Both the position numbers and the translations under genes were made by a program. Positions 30,931 through 39,397 of a DNA stretch of 64,000 bases are shown one piece after another; position 1 is the stretch's first letter, and every line of letters starts with the position of its first letter. This DNA comes from Frankia umida (lineage in GTDB: Bacteria > Actinomycetota > Actinomycetes > Frankiales > Frankiaceae), in contig NZ_JALKFT010000016.1 of NCBI RefSeq assembly GCF_023242945.1, positions 68,298-132,297 of the forward strand, read 5' to 3'. Under the pieces are notes generated by a model, which did no database searches, had not been told where the DNA came from, and saw only the letters and a list, made by a program, of their open reading frames with translations.

Positions 30931-32799
30931 GTGAGGGTGTACACGGGGGCCGGTGAGCCGGCCCCCACAGCATGGGCAACAACCGGCGCGGTGTTTGTGT
31001 TCGTGCTGGTGGGGGCGCTCTTCGGCACGGTGGGCCTGACCGGCAAAGTCGCCGATGGCTCACATCATCCACTTGATGTGGCGCTTGGTGCGGCCGGTGG
31101 GCTGTTGTTCCTGGTCGCCGGGGTGGTAGGCCATCTTCGGCGGCCGGAAAACCGGACCGGTCTCCTCATGACGCTCGTTGGCGTCGGGTTCTTCGGAGAG
31201 GATCTGCGGTTTTCCCATACACCTGTGGTGTGCACGCTGGGATATCTGCTGCCGCGGGCATCGGGTGGCATCCTCGTTCATCTGGTCCTTGCCTTTCCGA
31301 GCGGGCGGCTGCGGACGTGGGAGCGGCGCTGGGTCGCCGGTGTCGGCTACGGCGCCGCGTTCGGGCTGACCGGCATCGAGGCTCTGTTCACCGGGCCGAC
31401 CCTGGGGGAGGCCGTACACGCGAACCTGCTCCTGGTGGCGGACCTGCCCACGGTGGCGATCGTCCTCGACCAGGCGGTGCAACGGGTCGGCGCCGCCGTC
31501 GCAGTGGCGGTGTGTGTCCTGCTGGCCCGGCAGTGGCGCGACGCGGGGCCGCCAACCCGTCGGCTGCTGACCCCGGTGTTTGTCACCGGCCTGGTCGGCG
31601 GCGCGTCGACACTGGTCAGTGGGCTCTTCGACGCCTACGCGAAGACACCGCTCGCGTTGCAGGCGGTGTACTGGGCTGCGTTCGCGTTGCTACCAGCGGG
31701 ATTTCTCAGCGGCCTGTTGCGACTGCGGCTGCGCCACGGCGCGGTCGGCGAGCTGCTGGCGCGCATGGCCGATCCGGCCTGTGCCGGCGACCTCGGCGGC
31801 GTGCTCGCCAACACGTTGGGCGATCCGACCCTGCAGGTGGCTCTCTGGCAGGCCGACCCGGGCCGCTACGTGGATACCGCGGGACGCAGGGTGGTCCTCC
31901 CGCTGACCGATCCGTCCCGGGCACACCGGCTCATTCACCACGGGGAGCAGCCGATCGCGGTCCTGGTGTGTGACGCGGCGCTGTCCGAGGAACCGCGTCT
32001 GCTCGACGCGGTCGCCGAGGCTCTGCGACTCACCCTGGCTCACCAGCAGCTGACCGCGGTGGTCCGTGATGTGCGTCGGCGGGCTGTGGCCACGACCGAC
32101 AGCGAGCGACGTCGATGGGAACGGGATCTGCACGACGGCGCCCAGCACCATCTGGTCATGGCGCTGTGGACGTTGCGCGAGGGACATCGCCAGCTCGGCG
32201 AGCCGTTGCCTCCCGAGGTCGCGGCCCTGCTCCAGCGCAGCGCCGACCAGCTCGACGAGGTTCTCGGCGCCCTGCGCGACCTTGCCCGGCGTATCCATCC
32301 GGTGCTGCTCGGCGATGCCGGGCTCGTCCCCGCCGTACGGGCCCTGCTCGAACGCACACCGCTGAGGGTCACCCTCGAGGTAGGGGTGGACCACCGCGAC
32401 GGGGTCCCATCCCCCAGATCGGCACCTGCCGCCGTCTCCCGCCGGGCGACACACGGCACACCGAACGGCGGACCGGGCGGCCTGGCGGTCAGCTGCCTGG
32501 AACTGCCCCGGCTCGCCGAGGACATCGAGGCCGCGGCCTACTTCGTGATCGCCGAAGCCCTCACCAACGTCGTCAAACACGCGGCGGCCCGAACCGCCAC
32601 CGTCGCGATCACGTATCGGCCCGGCCCGCGGCTCCTGATCGTCGAGGTGACCGATGACGGGGTCGGCGGCGCGGACGCCAGCCTCGGCACGGGCCTGCGC
32701 GGCCTGCACGATCGCGTAGGCGCCCTGGGCGGTCAGCTTGTCGTGACCAGCCGTCCCCGCAGCGGCACCCTGGTGCGGGCAACGATCCCCGATGCCTGA
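30931..32799 (+). CDS. Membrane sensor histidine kinase, NarL/DegS type
   Basis: 622 residues from GTG 30931. About eight hydrophobic segments in residues 10-265 (for example VFVFVLVGALFGTVGLTG; GGILVHLVLAFPSGRL) form an integral sensor with no large outside domain. A GAF-like linker follows. The HisKA_3 box is RRRWERDLHDGAQHHLVMAL with His401; the HATPase N-box is FVIAEALTNVVKHAA and the G-box VTDDGVGGADASLGTGLRGL. It phosphorylates its own His and passes the phosphate to the response regulator gene overlapping its end by eight bases. The signal is unknown. Confidence 0.9.
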   Translation: MRVYTGAGEPAPTAWATTGAVFVFVLVGALFGTVGLTGKVADGSHHPLDVALGAAGGLLFLVAGVVGHLRRPENRTGLLMTLVGVGFFGEDLRFSHTPVVCTLGYLLPRASGGILVHLVLAFPSGRLRTWERRWVAGVGYGAAFGLTGIEALFTGPTLGEAVHANLLLVADLPTVAIVLDQAVQRVGAAVAVAVCVLLARQWRDAGPPTRRLLTPVFVTGLVGGASTLVSGLFDAYAKTPLALQAVYWAAFALLPAGFLSGLLRLRLRHGAVGELLARMADPACAGDLGGVLANTLGDPTLQVALWQADPGRYVDTAGRRVVLPLTDPSRAHRLIHHGEQPIAVLVCDAALSEEPRLLDAVAEALRLTLAHQQLTAVVRDVRRRAVATTDSERRRWERDLHDGAQHHLVMALWTLREGHRQLGEPLPPEVAALLQRSADQLDEVLGALRDLARRIHPVLLGDAGLVPAVRALLERTPLRVTLEVGVDHRDGVPSPRSAPAAVSRRATHGTPNGGPGGLAVSCLELPRLAEDIEAAAYFVIAEALTNVVKHAAARTATVAITYRPGPRLLIVEVTDDGVGGADASLGTGLRGLHDRVGALGGQLVVTSRPRSGTLVRATIPDA

Positions 32800-33478
32800 G
32801 CCTGACGCCCAGCACGTCGCACGGGCCACGACAGTGGTGCTGGCCGACGACGCGGCCCTGTTCCGCCAGGCCATCGGGGTGCTGCTGGAGTCGCACGGCC
32901 TGCGGGTCGTGGCCCAGGTGAGCGATGCCGCCCGGTTGCGTGACGCGGTGTCGGCCATGCTCCCGGACGTGGCGATCGTCGACATTCGGATGTCGCCGAC
33001 GGATCGCCTCGCCGGACTGCGGGCAGCGGTGGAGCTGCGCGCCCGCCACCCCGAGGTCGGGATTCTGCTGCTGTCCCAGCATCTGGAGTCGCACTATCTC
33101 GACGTTCTGTTCCCTTCCGGCGCGTGTGGTGTCGGCTACCTGCACAAGGACCGGGTCACCGGTGGCGAGGCCTTCGTCGACGCGGTGCGCCAGATCGCCA
33201 CGGGACGCAATGTCATCGACCCGGCGGTCGTCGATCTGATGATCGCCCACCGGGACCGCCAGGGCGGCCTGCCCGATCTTGCCCGGCAGGAGCGCGCGGT
33301 GCTCGCGCTGATGGCCGAGGGCCGATCCAACCAGGCGATCGGCAACCAGCTGAACCTGGGGAGGCGGACGGTGGAGAGCCACATCAGCACGATCTTCACC
33401 AAGCTTGGTCTCGCGCAGGCACCCGACGATCACCGCCGGGTTCTCGCTGTCCTCGCCCACCTGCGCGCCCACCCCTGA
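32792..33478 (+). CDS. Response regulator, NarL/LuxR type
   Basis: 228 residues. The receiver has TVVLADDAALFRQAIGVLLE (acidic pocket DD), Asp64 in VAIVDIRMSPTDRLAGLRAA, LLLSQHLESHYLDVLF (switch Ser) and GVGYLHKDRV (Lys). The C-terminal LuxR HTH is RQERAVLALMAEGRSNQAIG then QLNLGRRTVESHISTIFTKL. It is paired with the kinase upstream. No obvious target gene is adjacent except the membrane protein that follows. Confidence 0.93.
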   Translation: MPEPDAQHVARATTVVLADDAALFRQAIGVLLESHGLRVVAQVSDAARLRDAVSAMLPDVAIVDIRMSPTDRLAGLRAAVELRARHPEVGILLLSQHLESHYLDVLFPSGACGVGYLHKDRVTGGEAFVDAVRQIATGRNVIDPAVVDLMIAHRDRQGGLPDLARQERAVLALMAEGRSNQAIGNQLNLGRRTVESHISTIFTKLGLAQAPDDHRRVLAVLAHLRAHP

Positions 33479-33589
33479 CCGCGCGACACCGCCCCACCTT
33501 CCACGATCGCGCAACCGTGCTGGCACGGATGCGGCGCCGCACCGGTCAGCGGATTCTCCTGGCACACATCGTGAACGGAGGTTCATGCC

Positions 33590-33649
33590 ATGACAGGGAC
33601 GGCGTCCACCCCCCTCGGCTCGGCCGGGTCCGACCGGCGTGGCCGATGA
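33590..33649 (+). CDS. Short upstream reading frame, 19 codons, coupled to the next gene
   Basis: GGAGG lies nine bases upstream of ATG 33590, the best ribosome site in the region. The frame reads MTGTASTPLGSAGSDRRGR and ends in TGA at 33647-33649, overlapping the ATG of the next gene (ATGA). The next gene has no ribosome site of its own, so this could be a coupling peptide. A second ATG six bases earlier (33584) gives only two codons. If a base were missing the two frames would join; that is the main alternative. Confidence 0.45.
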   Translation: MTGTASTPLGSAGSDRRGR

Positions 33650-34509
33650 CCACGGGAGCACCCACCGGCCGCCGCGGCGAGCTGGCGGAGTTCGGTGCGA
33701 CCGTTGGCAAGATCGCCTGGTCGATCGTGGGGGCGATAGTCGCGGCGATCGTGACCACTCCGTTCAACGGCCAGCCTGTGCACCTGACCGCGGTGGCCGT
33801 CGGCGCCGGCATCACCGCGCTGATCACCGAACGTGGCCACCGGCCCGGGACCGTGGTGCTGATCGCCCTGTTCGCCTGGATCGCCACCTGCGGAGGCGCC
33901 ACCGCGCTCGCCGAGAAGTGGCCGGGACTCCACGGCAGCGTGCCGACCCTCGCCCCACCTGATCCACCCGATCCGACGCCCACGCCGGACACCACCACCC
34001 CCACGTCGGACCCCACCACGCCCCCACCCACCACGCCCCCACCCACCACGATCGCGAGACGCCCGATCGTCACCGCCAGCGTCACCTGCCCAGGCCCCTG
34101 CGAGCCGATCGTGGTCACCGGCGTTGGCAAAGTACCGGTCGCCATCACCAGTGTCGACTTCAGCGACAACGATGCCAGGACCTTCAGAATCACCCACAAC
34201 GGGTGTGCGCACGTCATCGTGAAACCCACGGCCTCCTGCACCATCGACGTCGCCTTTACCGGCATCCCCGGCACCCGCACCAGCCGGGCGGTGCTCCGCG
34301 TCCATGAGAAGGCGCTCCGCGACGACCCGAACGAGGTTGTCCTCACCGGTGCACCCGCCGTCACCGACCAGCCCACCGGCGGTGGAAACGGGCCATCCCC
34401 GACCGACGGCCCCGGACCGACCGACGGCCCCGGACCGACCGGCACGCCGACCACCGGGCCAACCGCTGTCCTGGGCGCCGCAGGCGGCGGTACACGCGGC
34501 GGTAACTGA
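33646..34509 (+). CDS. Membrane protein with Pro/Thr-rich linker and beta-sandwich-like domain
   Basis: 287 residues. Two hydrophobic segments, GKIAWSIVGAIVAAIVTTPF and GTVVLIALFAWIATCGGATA, are followed by a Pro/Thr stalk (PDPPDPTPTPDTTTPTSDPT) and then a region like an ASH/Ig-type domain: VTCPGPCEPIVVTGVGKVPV and TRTSRAVLRVHEKAL. Cysteines in CPGPC and NGCAHV could form disulfides. The tail is a tandem PTDGPGPTDGPGP-type repeat, likely a spacer. The layout suggests a protein anchored in the membrane displaying a binding domain outside. Downstream of the two-component system, it is a possible target. Confidence 0.75.
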   Translation: MTTGAPTGRRGELAEFGATVGKIAWSIVGAIVAAIVTTPFNGQPVHLTAVAVGAGITALITERGHRPGTVVLIALFAWIATCGGATALAEKWPGLHGSVPTLAPPDPPDPTPTPDTTTPTSDPTTPPPTTPPPTTIARRPIVTASVTCPGPCEPIVVTGVGKVPVAITSVDFSDNDARTFRITHNGCAHVIVKPTASCTIDVAFTGIPGTRTSRAVLRVHEKALRDDPNEVVLTGAPAVTDQPTGGGNGPSPTDGPGPTDGPGPTGTPTTGPTAVLGAAGGGTRGGN

Positions 34510-34546
34510 GCCCCATCGATAGCCGATCCGAACTCCACGGGGACGG

Positions 34547-34577
34547 CCGGAACTCGTCAACGTCGTTGATTATCTTG
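34547..34577. repeat. 31-bp dispersed repeat, copy 3 (two mismatches in core)
   Basis: The core at 34556-34577 has TCAAC-GTC-GTTGA in place of TCAAC-ACC-GTTGA. It overlaps the end of a transposase-like fragment on the minus strand. Confidence 0.7.
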
Positions 34578-34680
34578 ATCGCCCTCCAGGTGACCCGGTG
34601 TCGTGAGCGCGCACCCCCGCTTGAGGCGGTTGACAAACTGTTCGACGACTGTGAGGTGCTTGTACCGTTCAAGGCCTGAC
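34557..34680 (-). pseudogene. Transposase C-terminal remnant (IS5/IS4-like DDE)
   Basis: The minus strand reads SGLERYKHLTVVEQFVNRLK R, which fits the YKxRxxVERxFNRLK motif near the third catalytic acidic residue (Glu) of IS5-type transposases. After RLKR the frame changes; another frame gives AIKIINDVDEF, possibly the original end. No 5' part and no inverted ends are visible. The repeat copy 3 lies at its end. It is a decayed IS fragment, and the other two repeat copies may be smaller scars of the same element. Confidence 0.55.
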
Positions 34681-34711
34681 GTGACGGGCCTACGGGGGTC
34701 GCGGGAGCGGG

Positions 34712-35383
34712 CTACGTCACGATGATCACGATGAGGGTGCGGGGGCCGTGGACGCCCTCGACGCGGCGCAGTTCGATATCGCTGGTGGCGGACGGGCCGC
34801 TGATCCAGGTCAGGGGGCGGCCGGCGCGCACGGACGGGGCGAGTACGGCCAGGGCGTCGGGGACGTCGGCGACGATCTGGTCGGCCCGCACGACGCAGAC
34901 ATGGCGGTCGGGGACCAGGGTGAGGGCGCGGCGGCCCTGGCCGGGGCCGTGGTCGAGCACGAGGGTGCCGGTCTCGGCGATGGCGACCCGGGCCTCGGTG
35001 ACGACGGCGTCGATCCGGTCGAGGTCGGCGGCGGTGCGCGCACCGTCGTCCACCAGAGCGTCCGGGATGGGGAGGGGGAGATCCGCCGGCACGATGACGG
35101 ACGCGCCCGGCACCAGTGCGGCGGTGACGGTCCGCGCCAGGTCGGCCGGGGCGCACCGGGTCACGGTGGCTCGGTAGTCGGCGACCCGTTCGGCGAACAG
35201 GCCGACCACATCGCCCACCGTGTGTCGCCGCGCGGCCGGCCGCGGAGCCACCGAGGCGGACGGAACGATCTCGGGTTCGGCACCGGGGTGGGAGACGGAG
35301 TCGGACGGGGAACCGGAGCCGGGCGGGGAGACGTCGGACAGGGCCGCTCGGATGTCGGCGAGGATCTGGTCGCGGGCGCTCAT
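34712..35383 (-). CDS. lutC: LutC-like lactate utilisation protein
   Basis: 223 residues from ATG 35383. It has the LUD fold: ARDQILADIRAALSD, GDVVGLFAERVADYRATVTR, RVAIAETGTLVLDHGPGQGR and PDRHVCVVRADQIVADVPDA. LutC is the third subunit of the LutABC L-lactate oxidising complex, which turns L-lactate into pyruvate. The Ser/Pro-rich insert after the first helix is unusual. It overlaps lutB by ATGA and completes a three-gene operon. The absence of an adjacent LctP/LldP permease leaves lactate uptake unassigned. Confidence 0.88.
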   Translation of the reverse strand: MSARDQILADIRAALSDVSPPGSGSPSDSVSHPGAEPEIVPSASVAPRPAARRHTVGDVVGLFAERVADYRATVTRCAPADLARTVTAALVPGASVIVPADLPLPIPDALVDDGARTAADLDRIDAVVTEARVAIAETGTLVLDHGPGQGRRALTLVPDRHVCVVRADQIVADVPDALAVLAPSVRAGRPLTWISGPSATSDIELRRVEGVHGPRTLIVIIVT

Positions 35384-36822
35384 CGGGTGCCTCCGTCGGT
35401 GCGTTTCCACCACTGGCGGAAGGTTTCCCGCGGGGCGGGTGGGAGGTCGCGGGTCGAGGTCCAGGCGGCGGCGCCGACGCGGCGGGCGAGCCAGAGGCCC
35501 AGGCGGGTGAACCGTTCGCCGCCGGCGAGGCGCCGGGCGTCGCCCAGGCCCACGGCGGCGGCCTTCATCGCGACCGCCTCGGGGGTGGGCAGGCCACCGC
35601 GGTGCGCGTCGACGACCTTCGCCCGCTGGTCGACCAGAACGGAGGGGATGTCGATGCGGACCGGGCACGCTTCGAAGCACGCACCGCACAGGGTGGAGGC
35701 GTAGGGCAGCGCGTCGATCTGCGCGCTGTGGCCGACGCCGCGCAGCAGCGGGTTGAGGATCGCGCCGATCGGGCCGGGGTAGACCGAGCCGTAGGCGTGG
35801 CCGCCGGTGCGCTCGTAGACCGGGCACACGTTCAGGCACGCCGAGCAGCGGATGCAGCGCAGCGCCTGGCGTCCGGTCTCGTCGGCCAGGGCGCGGGTGC
35901 GGCCGTTGTCGAGCAGGATGACGTGCACCTGCTGGGGGCCGTCGCCGGGGGTCACCCCGGTCCACATGGAGGTGTAGGGGTTCATCCGCTCGCCGGTGGA
36001 CGACCGGGGCAGCAGGCGCAGCAGCGGGTCGAGGTCGTCCCAGGTGGCGACGACCTTCTCGATGCCGACCACGGAGATCAGCATCTCGGGCAGGGTCAGG
36101 CACATCCGGCCGTTGCCCTCGGATTCGACGACGACCAGGGTGCCGGTCTCGGCGACGGCGAAGTTGGCGCCGGAGACGCCGACCTTCGCGCGCAGGAACT
36201 TCTCCCGCAGATGGTCGCGGGCGGCGGCGGCGAGCACGGCGGGGGTGTCGGTGAGGTCGGCGGGGGCGGGGCGGCCGGCCGCACCCATCGCCCGCAGGAA
36301 GATCTCGCGGATCTCGGCGCGGTTGCGGTGGATCGCCGGGACCAGGATGTGCGAGGGCAGGTCGTCGCCGAGCTGCACGATCAGTTCGGCGAGGTCGGTC
36401 TCCCAGGCGGCGATGCCCTCGGCGGCCAGCGCCTCGTTCAGGCCGATCTCCTGGGTCACCATCGACTTGACCTTGATCACCTCGTCGGCGCCGTGCGCCC
36501 TGACCAGCCCGGCCACGATCGCGTTCGCCTGCGCGGCGTCCCGTGCCCAGTGGACGGTGGCGCCGTTGGCCGTGAGTGTCTCCTCCAGCCGCAGCAGCTG
36601 GCGGTCCAGGGAGCGCAGCGCGGTGTCCTTCGCGTCGGCGCCGGCGACCCGCAGTGCCTCCCAGCCGCCGTCCACGCTGGTGTCGACCTCGGCGACGAGC
36701 GCGGCGCGTCGGTCCCGGATCGTGCTGGTGGCGTGCGCCAGGTTGCGTCGCAGCTGGGCGTCGGCGAGTTTCTCCCGGGCGGCGGCCGGGAACGGCGGCA
36801 TCCCGACGAAGGTCGCGCTCAT
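35380..36822 (-). CDS. lutB: LutB-like iron-sulfur lactate utilisation protein
   Basis: 480 residues. The N-terminal LUD part includes ANAIVAGLVRAHGADEVIKV and KSMVTQEIGLNEALAAEGI. Two 4Fe-4S clusters follow: RCIRCSACLNVCPVYERTGG and STLCGACFEACPVRIDIPSV, both with CxxCxxCxxxCP spacing. The C-terminal tail LARRVGAAAWTSTRDLPPAP is the usual one. It passes electrons from lactate oxidation to a quinone or other acceptor. It lies between lutA (34 bases upstream) and lutC, which it overlaps. Confidence 0.93.
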   Translation of the reverse strand: MSATFVGMPPFPAAAREKLADAQLRRNLAHATSTIRDRRAALVAEVDTSVDGGWEALRVAGADAKDTALRSLDRQLLRLEETLTANGATVHWARDAAQANAIVAGLVRAHGADEVIKVKSMVTQEIGLNEALAAEGIAAWETDLAELIVQLGDDLPSHILVPAIHRNRAEIREIFLRAMGAAGRPAPADLTDTPAVLAAAARDHLREKFLRAKVGVSGANFAVAETGTLVVVESEGNGRMCLTLPEMLISVVGIEKVVATWDDLDPLLRLLPRSSTGERMNPYTSMWTGVTPGDGPQQVHVILLDNGRTRALADETGRQALRCIRCSACLNVCPVYERTGGHAYGSVYPGPIGAILNPLLRGVGHSAQIDALPYASTLCGACFEACPVRIDIPSVLVDQRAKVVDAHRGGLPTPEAVAMKAAAVGLGDARRLAGGERFTRLGLWLARRVGAAAWTSTRDLPPAPRETFRQWWKRTDGGTR

Positions 36823-36856
36823 CCGGTCACCGCGAGGATCCCGCGGACGGTGGCGC

Positions 36857-37585
36857 TCACGCGGTGGCCGCCAGCACCTCGGCGAGATGGACGGTGCGCA
36901 CCCCGGCCCGCTGGCGTGAGAGCAGCCCGCCGATGTGGGCCAGGCAGGAGTTGTCCCCGGCCACGAGCACCTCGGCGCCGGTGTTGCGGACCTGGCGGGC
37001 CTTGTCGGTGCCGATCGCGATGGACGTGTCGGCGTTCTTGACCGCGAACGTCCCGCCGAAACCGCAGCATTCGTGCGCGCCGGGCAGTTCGAGCAGGGTC
37101 AGGCCGCGGACCTGTTCCAACAGCCGGCGCGGACGGTCGCCGACCCCCAGCATCCGCAGCGAATGGCAGGTCGGATGGTAGGTCACCGTGTGCGGGTAGT
37201 AGGCGCCGACATCGGTGACGCCCAGCTGGTCGACGAGGAACTCCGACAGTTCGTGGACCCGCGGCGCCACCGCGTCGACCGCGGCGCGCAGCCCCGGATC
37301 ACCGGCCCGGCGGGCGACGATCGCATGCTGGTGACGGGCGCAGCCGGCGCAGGACGCCGACGGGGTGACCACCGCGTCGTAGCCGGCGAACACCCGGGCG
37401 AAGGTACGCACCACCGGCACGGCCTCGTCGAGGTAGCCGGTGTTGACCATCGGCTGGGCACAGCAGGTCTGCCCCGCCGGGAACTCCACGTCGACCCCGA
37501 GACGGCGCAGCAGGGTGACGACCGCCTGCCCCGTCCGGGGATACAGCGCGTCGTTGACGCAGGTGATCATCAGTGCGACCCGCAT
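36857..37585 (-). CDS. lutA: LutA-like (Fe-S)-binding protein with CCG domains
   Basis: 242 residues. Two cysteine-rich CCG modules: FPAGQTCCAQPMVNTGYLDE in the first and LPGAHECCGFGGTFAVKNAD in the second, plus TPSASCAGCARHQHAIVARR and YHPTCHSLRMLGVG. These Cys clusters bind an Fe-S cofactor in the heterodisulfide-reductase-like subunit of LutABC. First gene of the lut operon. The preceding gap of 144 bases follows the cobQ stop and holds no clear regulator site. Confidence 0.93.
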   Translation of the reverse strand: MRVALMITCVNDALYPRTGQAVVTLLRRLGVDVEFPAGQTCCAQPMVNTGYLDEAVPVVRTFARVFAGYDAVVTPSASCAGCARHQHAIVARRAGDPGLRAAVDAVAPRVHELSEFLVDQLGVTDVGAYYPHTVTYHPTCHSLRMLGVGDRPRRLLEQVRGLTLLELPGAHECCGFGGTFAVKNADTSIAIGTDKARQVRNTGAEVLVAGDNSCLAHIGGLLSRQRAGVRTVHLAEVLAATA

Positions 37586-37729
37586 ACCCGCGCTCCTGTC
37601 CTGCGGCCGGTCGGCAACACCAGGTGCTCTGCCGGATTCTGCCCGCTCACCGGGCCCGGCAGGTGCCGTTTCGGCGCCCTCCCCGCGCCGCGGCCCGCGG
37701 AACGGGTGGGCCGGGTGAGCCGGGTGAGC

Positions 37730-39394
37730 TCAGCGGGGCGGCGCGGCGGTGGGCGGCGCGGACGTGGGTGGCGCGGGGGTGGGTGGCGCGGGGGTGGGGG
37801 GTGCGCCGGGTGGGATGAAGGGGAGGCCGGGGGGTGGGCCGTTGTCGAGCAGGCGGCGTAGGGCGGCGGTGTCGAGATGGTCGGCGACCAGGTCGCCGAG
37901 GGCGTCCAGGCGGCGGGCGCGGACGGCGGCGAAACTGACGGTGCCCGGGACGAACGCGCGGCCGGCGTCGGCCGCGACGCCGCGCAGGTAGGCGCGGCGG
38001 AACCCGTCGTTCTCGAGCAGACCGTGCCAGCTGGTGCCGGCGACGGCGCCGACGCGCACCCCGTCGGCGGCGAACGTGGTGGCGCCGGGATGCTCGGCGC
38101 GGGTGAGCCGGCCGTGGCGGATCTCGTACCCGCTGATCGGATGGCTGGCCGGGCCCGTCGACCCGGGGGCGTCCTCCGGACCGGTGCCACCACCGACGCC
38201 ACCGACGCCACCCACGACACCGCGGGCGGTGCGGCGGCCGAGGAGTTTGGCTGGTTCGAAGACGGTGGTGACCGGCAGCAGGCCGAGGCCGTCCACCTCG
38301 CCGGCACCGGACTCGACGTCGTCGACGATGCGGGTGCCGAGCATCTGGTAGCCGCCGCAGACGCCGAGCACCGGGCGTCCGGCGGCGGCGCGGGCGCGCA
38401 GGACGTCGGCGAGGCCGCGTCGGCGCAGCCAGGCGAGGTCGGCGACGGTGGAGCGGGTGCCGGGCAGGATGACGAGGTCGGCGTCGGCCAGGTCGTCCGG
38501 GCGGGTGGCCAGGCGCACGACGACCCCGGGTTCGGCGCGCAGCGCGTCGACGTCGGTCACGTTGGACAGCCGCGGCAGCCGGATCACCGCCACCCGCAGT
38601 GTCTCCCGCCCGCGCCGCGCCTGGCCGCCGTCGGGGTCGTCGTCGGGGTCGTCGGGGTAGGCGGCGAGGTCGAGGGAGTCCTCGACGTCGAGCCACAGCC
38701 CCGAGCGGAACGGGACGACGCCGTGCACCGGGCGGCCGGTGAGCGCCTCGATCTGGCGCAGGCCGGGTTCCAGCAGCCGCGGATCACCCCGGAACCGGTT
38801 GATCACGAAACCGCTGATGAGGGCCTGGTCGGCCCGGTCGAGCAGGGCGAGCGTGCCGAACAGGGCGGCGAACACCCCGCCCTTGTCGATGTCGCCGACC
38901 ACGATGACCGGCAGGTTCGCCGCGCGGGCCAGGCCCATGTTGGCGATGTCGGTGTCACGCAGGTTGATCTCGGCGGGGCTGCCGGCGCCCTCGCAGATGA
39001 CCGCGTCGAAGCGGGAACGCAGATCGTCCAGGCAGTCGGCGACGATACCGGCCAGGCGCGCCTTGTGCGGACGGTAGCCGAGCGCGTCCACCTCGGCGAC
39101 GGGTTGGCCGAGCACGACGAGCTGGCTGTGCCGGTCCCCGCCCGGTTTGAGCAGCACCGGGTTCATCGCCGCCTCCGGTTCGACCCCGGCCGCGGCGGCC
39201 TGCATCGCCTGCGCCCGGCCGATCTCCGCGCCGTCGGCGGTCACCGTCGAGTTCAACGCCATGTTCTGCGCCTTGAACGGTGCGACCCGCACCCCCTCGC
39301 GGGCCAGCCACCGGCAGATCCCCGCGGTCAGCACACTCTTGCCCGCATCCGACGCGGTCCCCGCGACCAGCAGTCCCCCGCCTTTGGACGCCAC
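37730..39394 (-). CDS. cobQ: Cobyric acid synthase
   Basis: 554 residues. The N-terminal ATPase has GTASDAGKSVLTAGICRWLA (P-loop), FKAQNMALNSTVTADGAEIG and ICEGAGSPAEINLRDTDIAN. The C-terminal glutaminase carries the nucleophile Cys in PVLGVCGGYQMLGT and His in GTSWHGLLENDGFRRAYL. CobQ amidates four side chains of adenosylcobyrinic acid diamide. The extreme C-terminus is a Pro/Ala/Thr-rich 5-residue repeat of about 25 residues (TPAPP-type), encoded by tandem 15-bp units at 37748-37800; it is not part of the enzyme family. It lies three bases from cobD in a helY-cobD-cobQ run. Confidence 0.95.
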   Translation of the reverse strand: MASKGGGLLVAGTASDAGKSVLTAGICRWLAREGVRVAPFKAQNMALNSTVTADGAEIGRAQAMQAAAAGVEPEAAMNPVLLKPGGDRHSQLVVLGQPVAEVDALGYRPHKARLAGIVADCLDDLRSRFDAVICEGAGSPAEINLRDTDIANMGLARAANLPVIVVGDIDKGGVFAALFGTLALLDRADQALISGFVINRFRGDPRLLEPGLRQIEALTGRPVHGVVPFRSGLWLDVEDSLDLAAYPDDPDDDPDGGQARRGRETLRVAVIRLPRLSNVTDVDALRAEPGVVVRLATRPDDLADADLVILPGTRSTVADLAWLRRRGLADVLRARAAAGRPVLGVCGGYQMLGTRIVDDVESGAGEVDGLGLLPVTTVFEPAKLLGRRTARGVVGGVGGVGGGTGPEDAPGSTGPASHPISGYEIRHGRLTRAEHPGATTFAADGVRVGAVAGTSWHGLLENDGFRRAYLRGVAADAGRAFVPGTVSFAAVRARRLDALGDLVADHLDTAALRRLLDNGPPPGLPFIPPGAPPTPAPPTPAPPTSAPPTAAPPR

Positions 39395-39397
39395 CGG

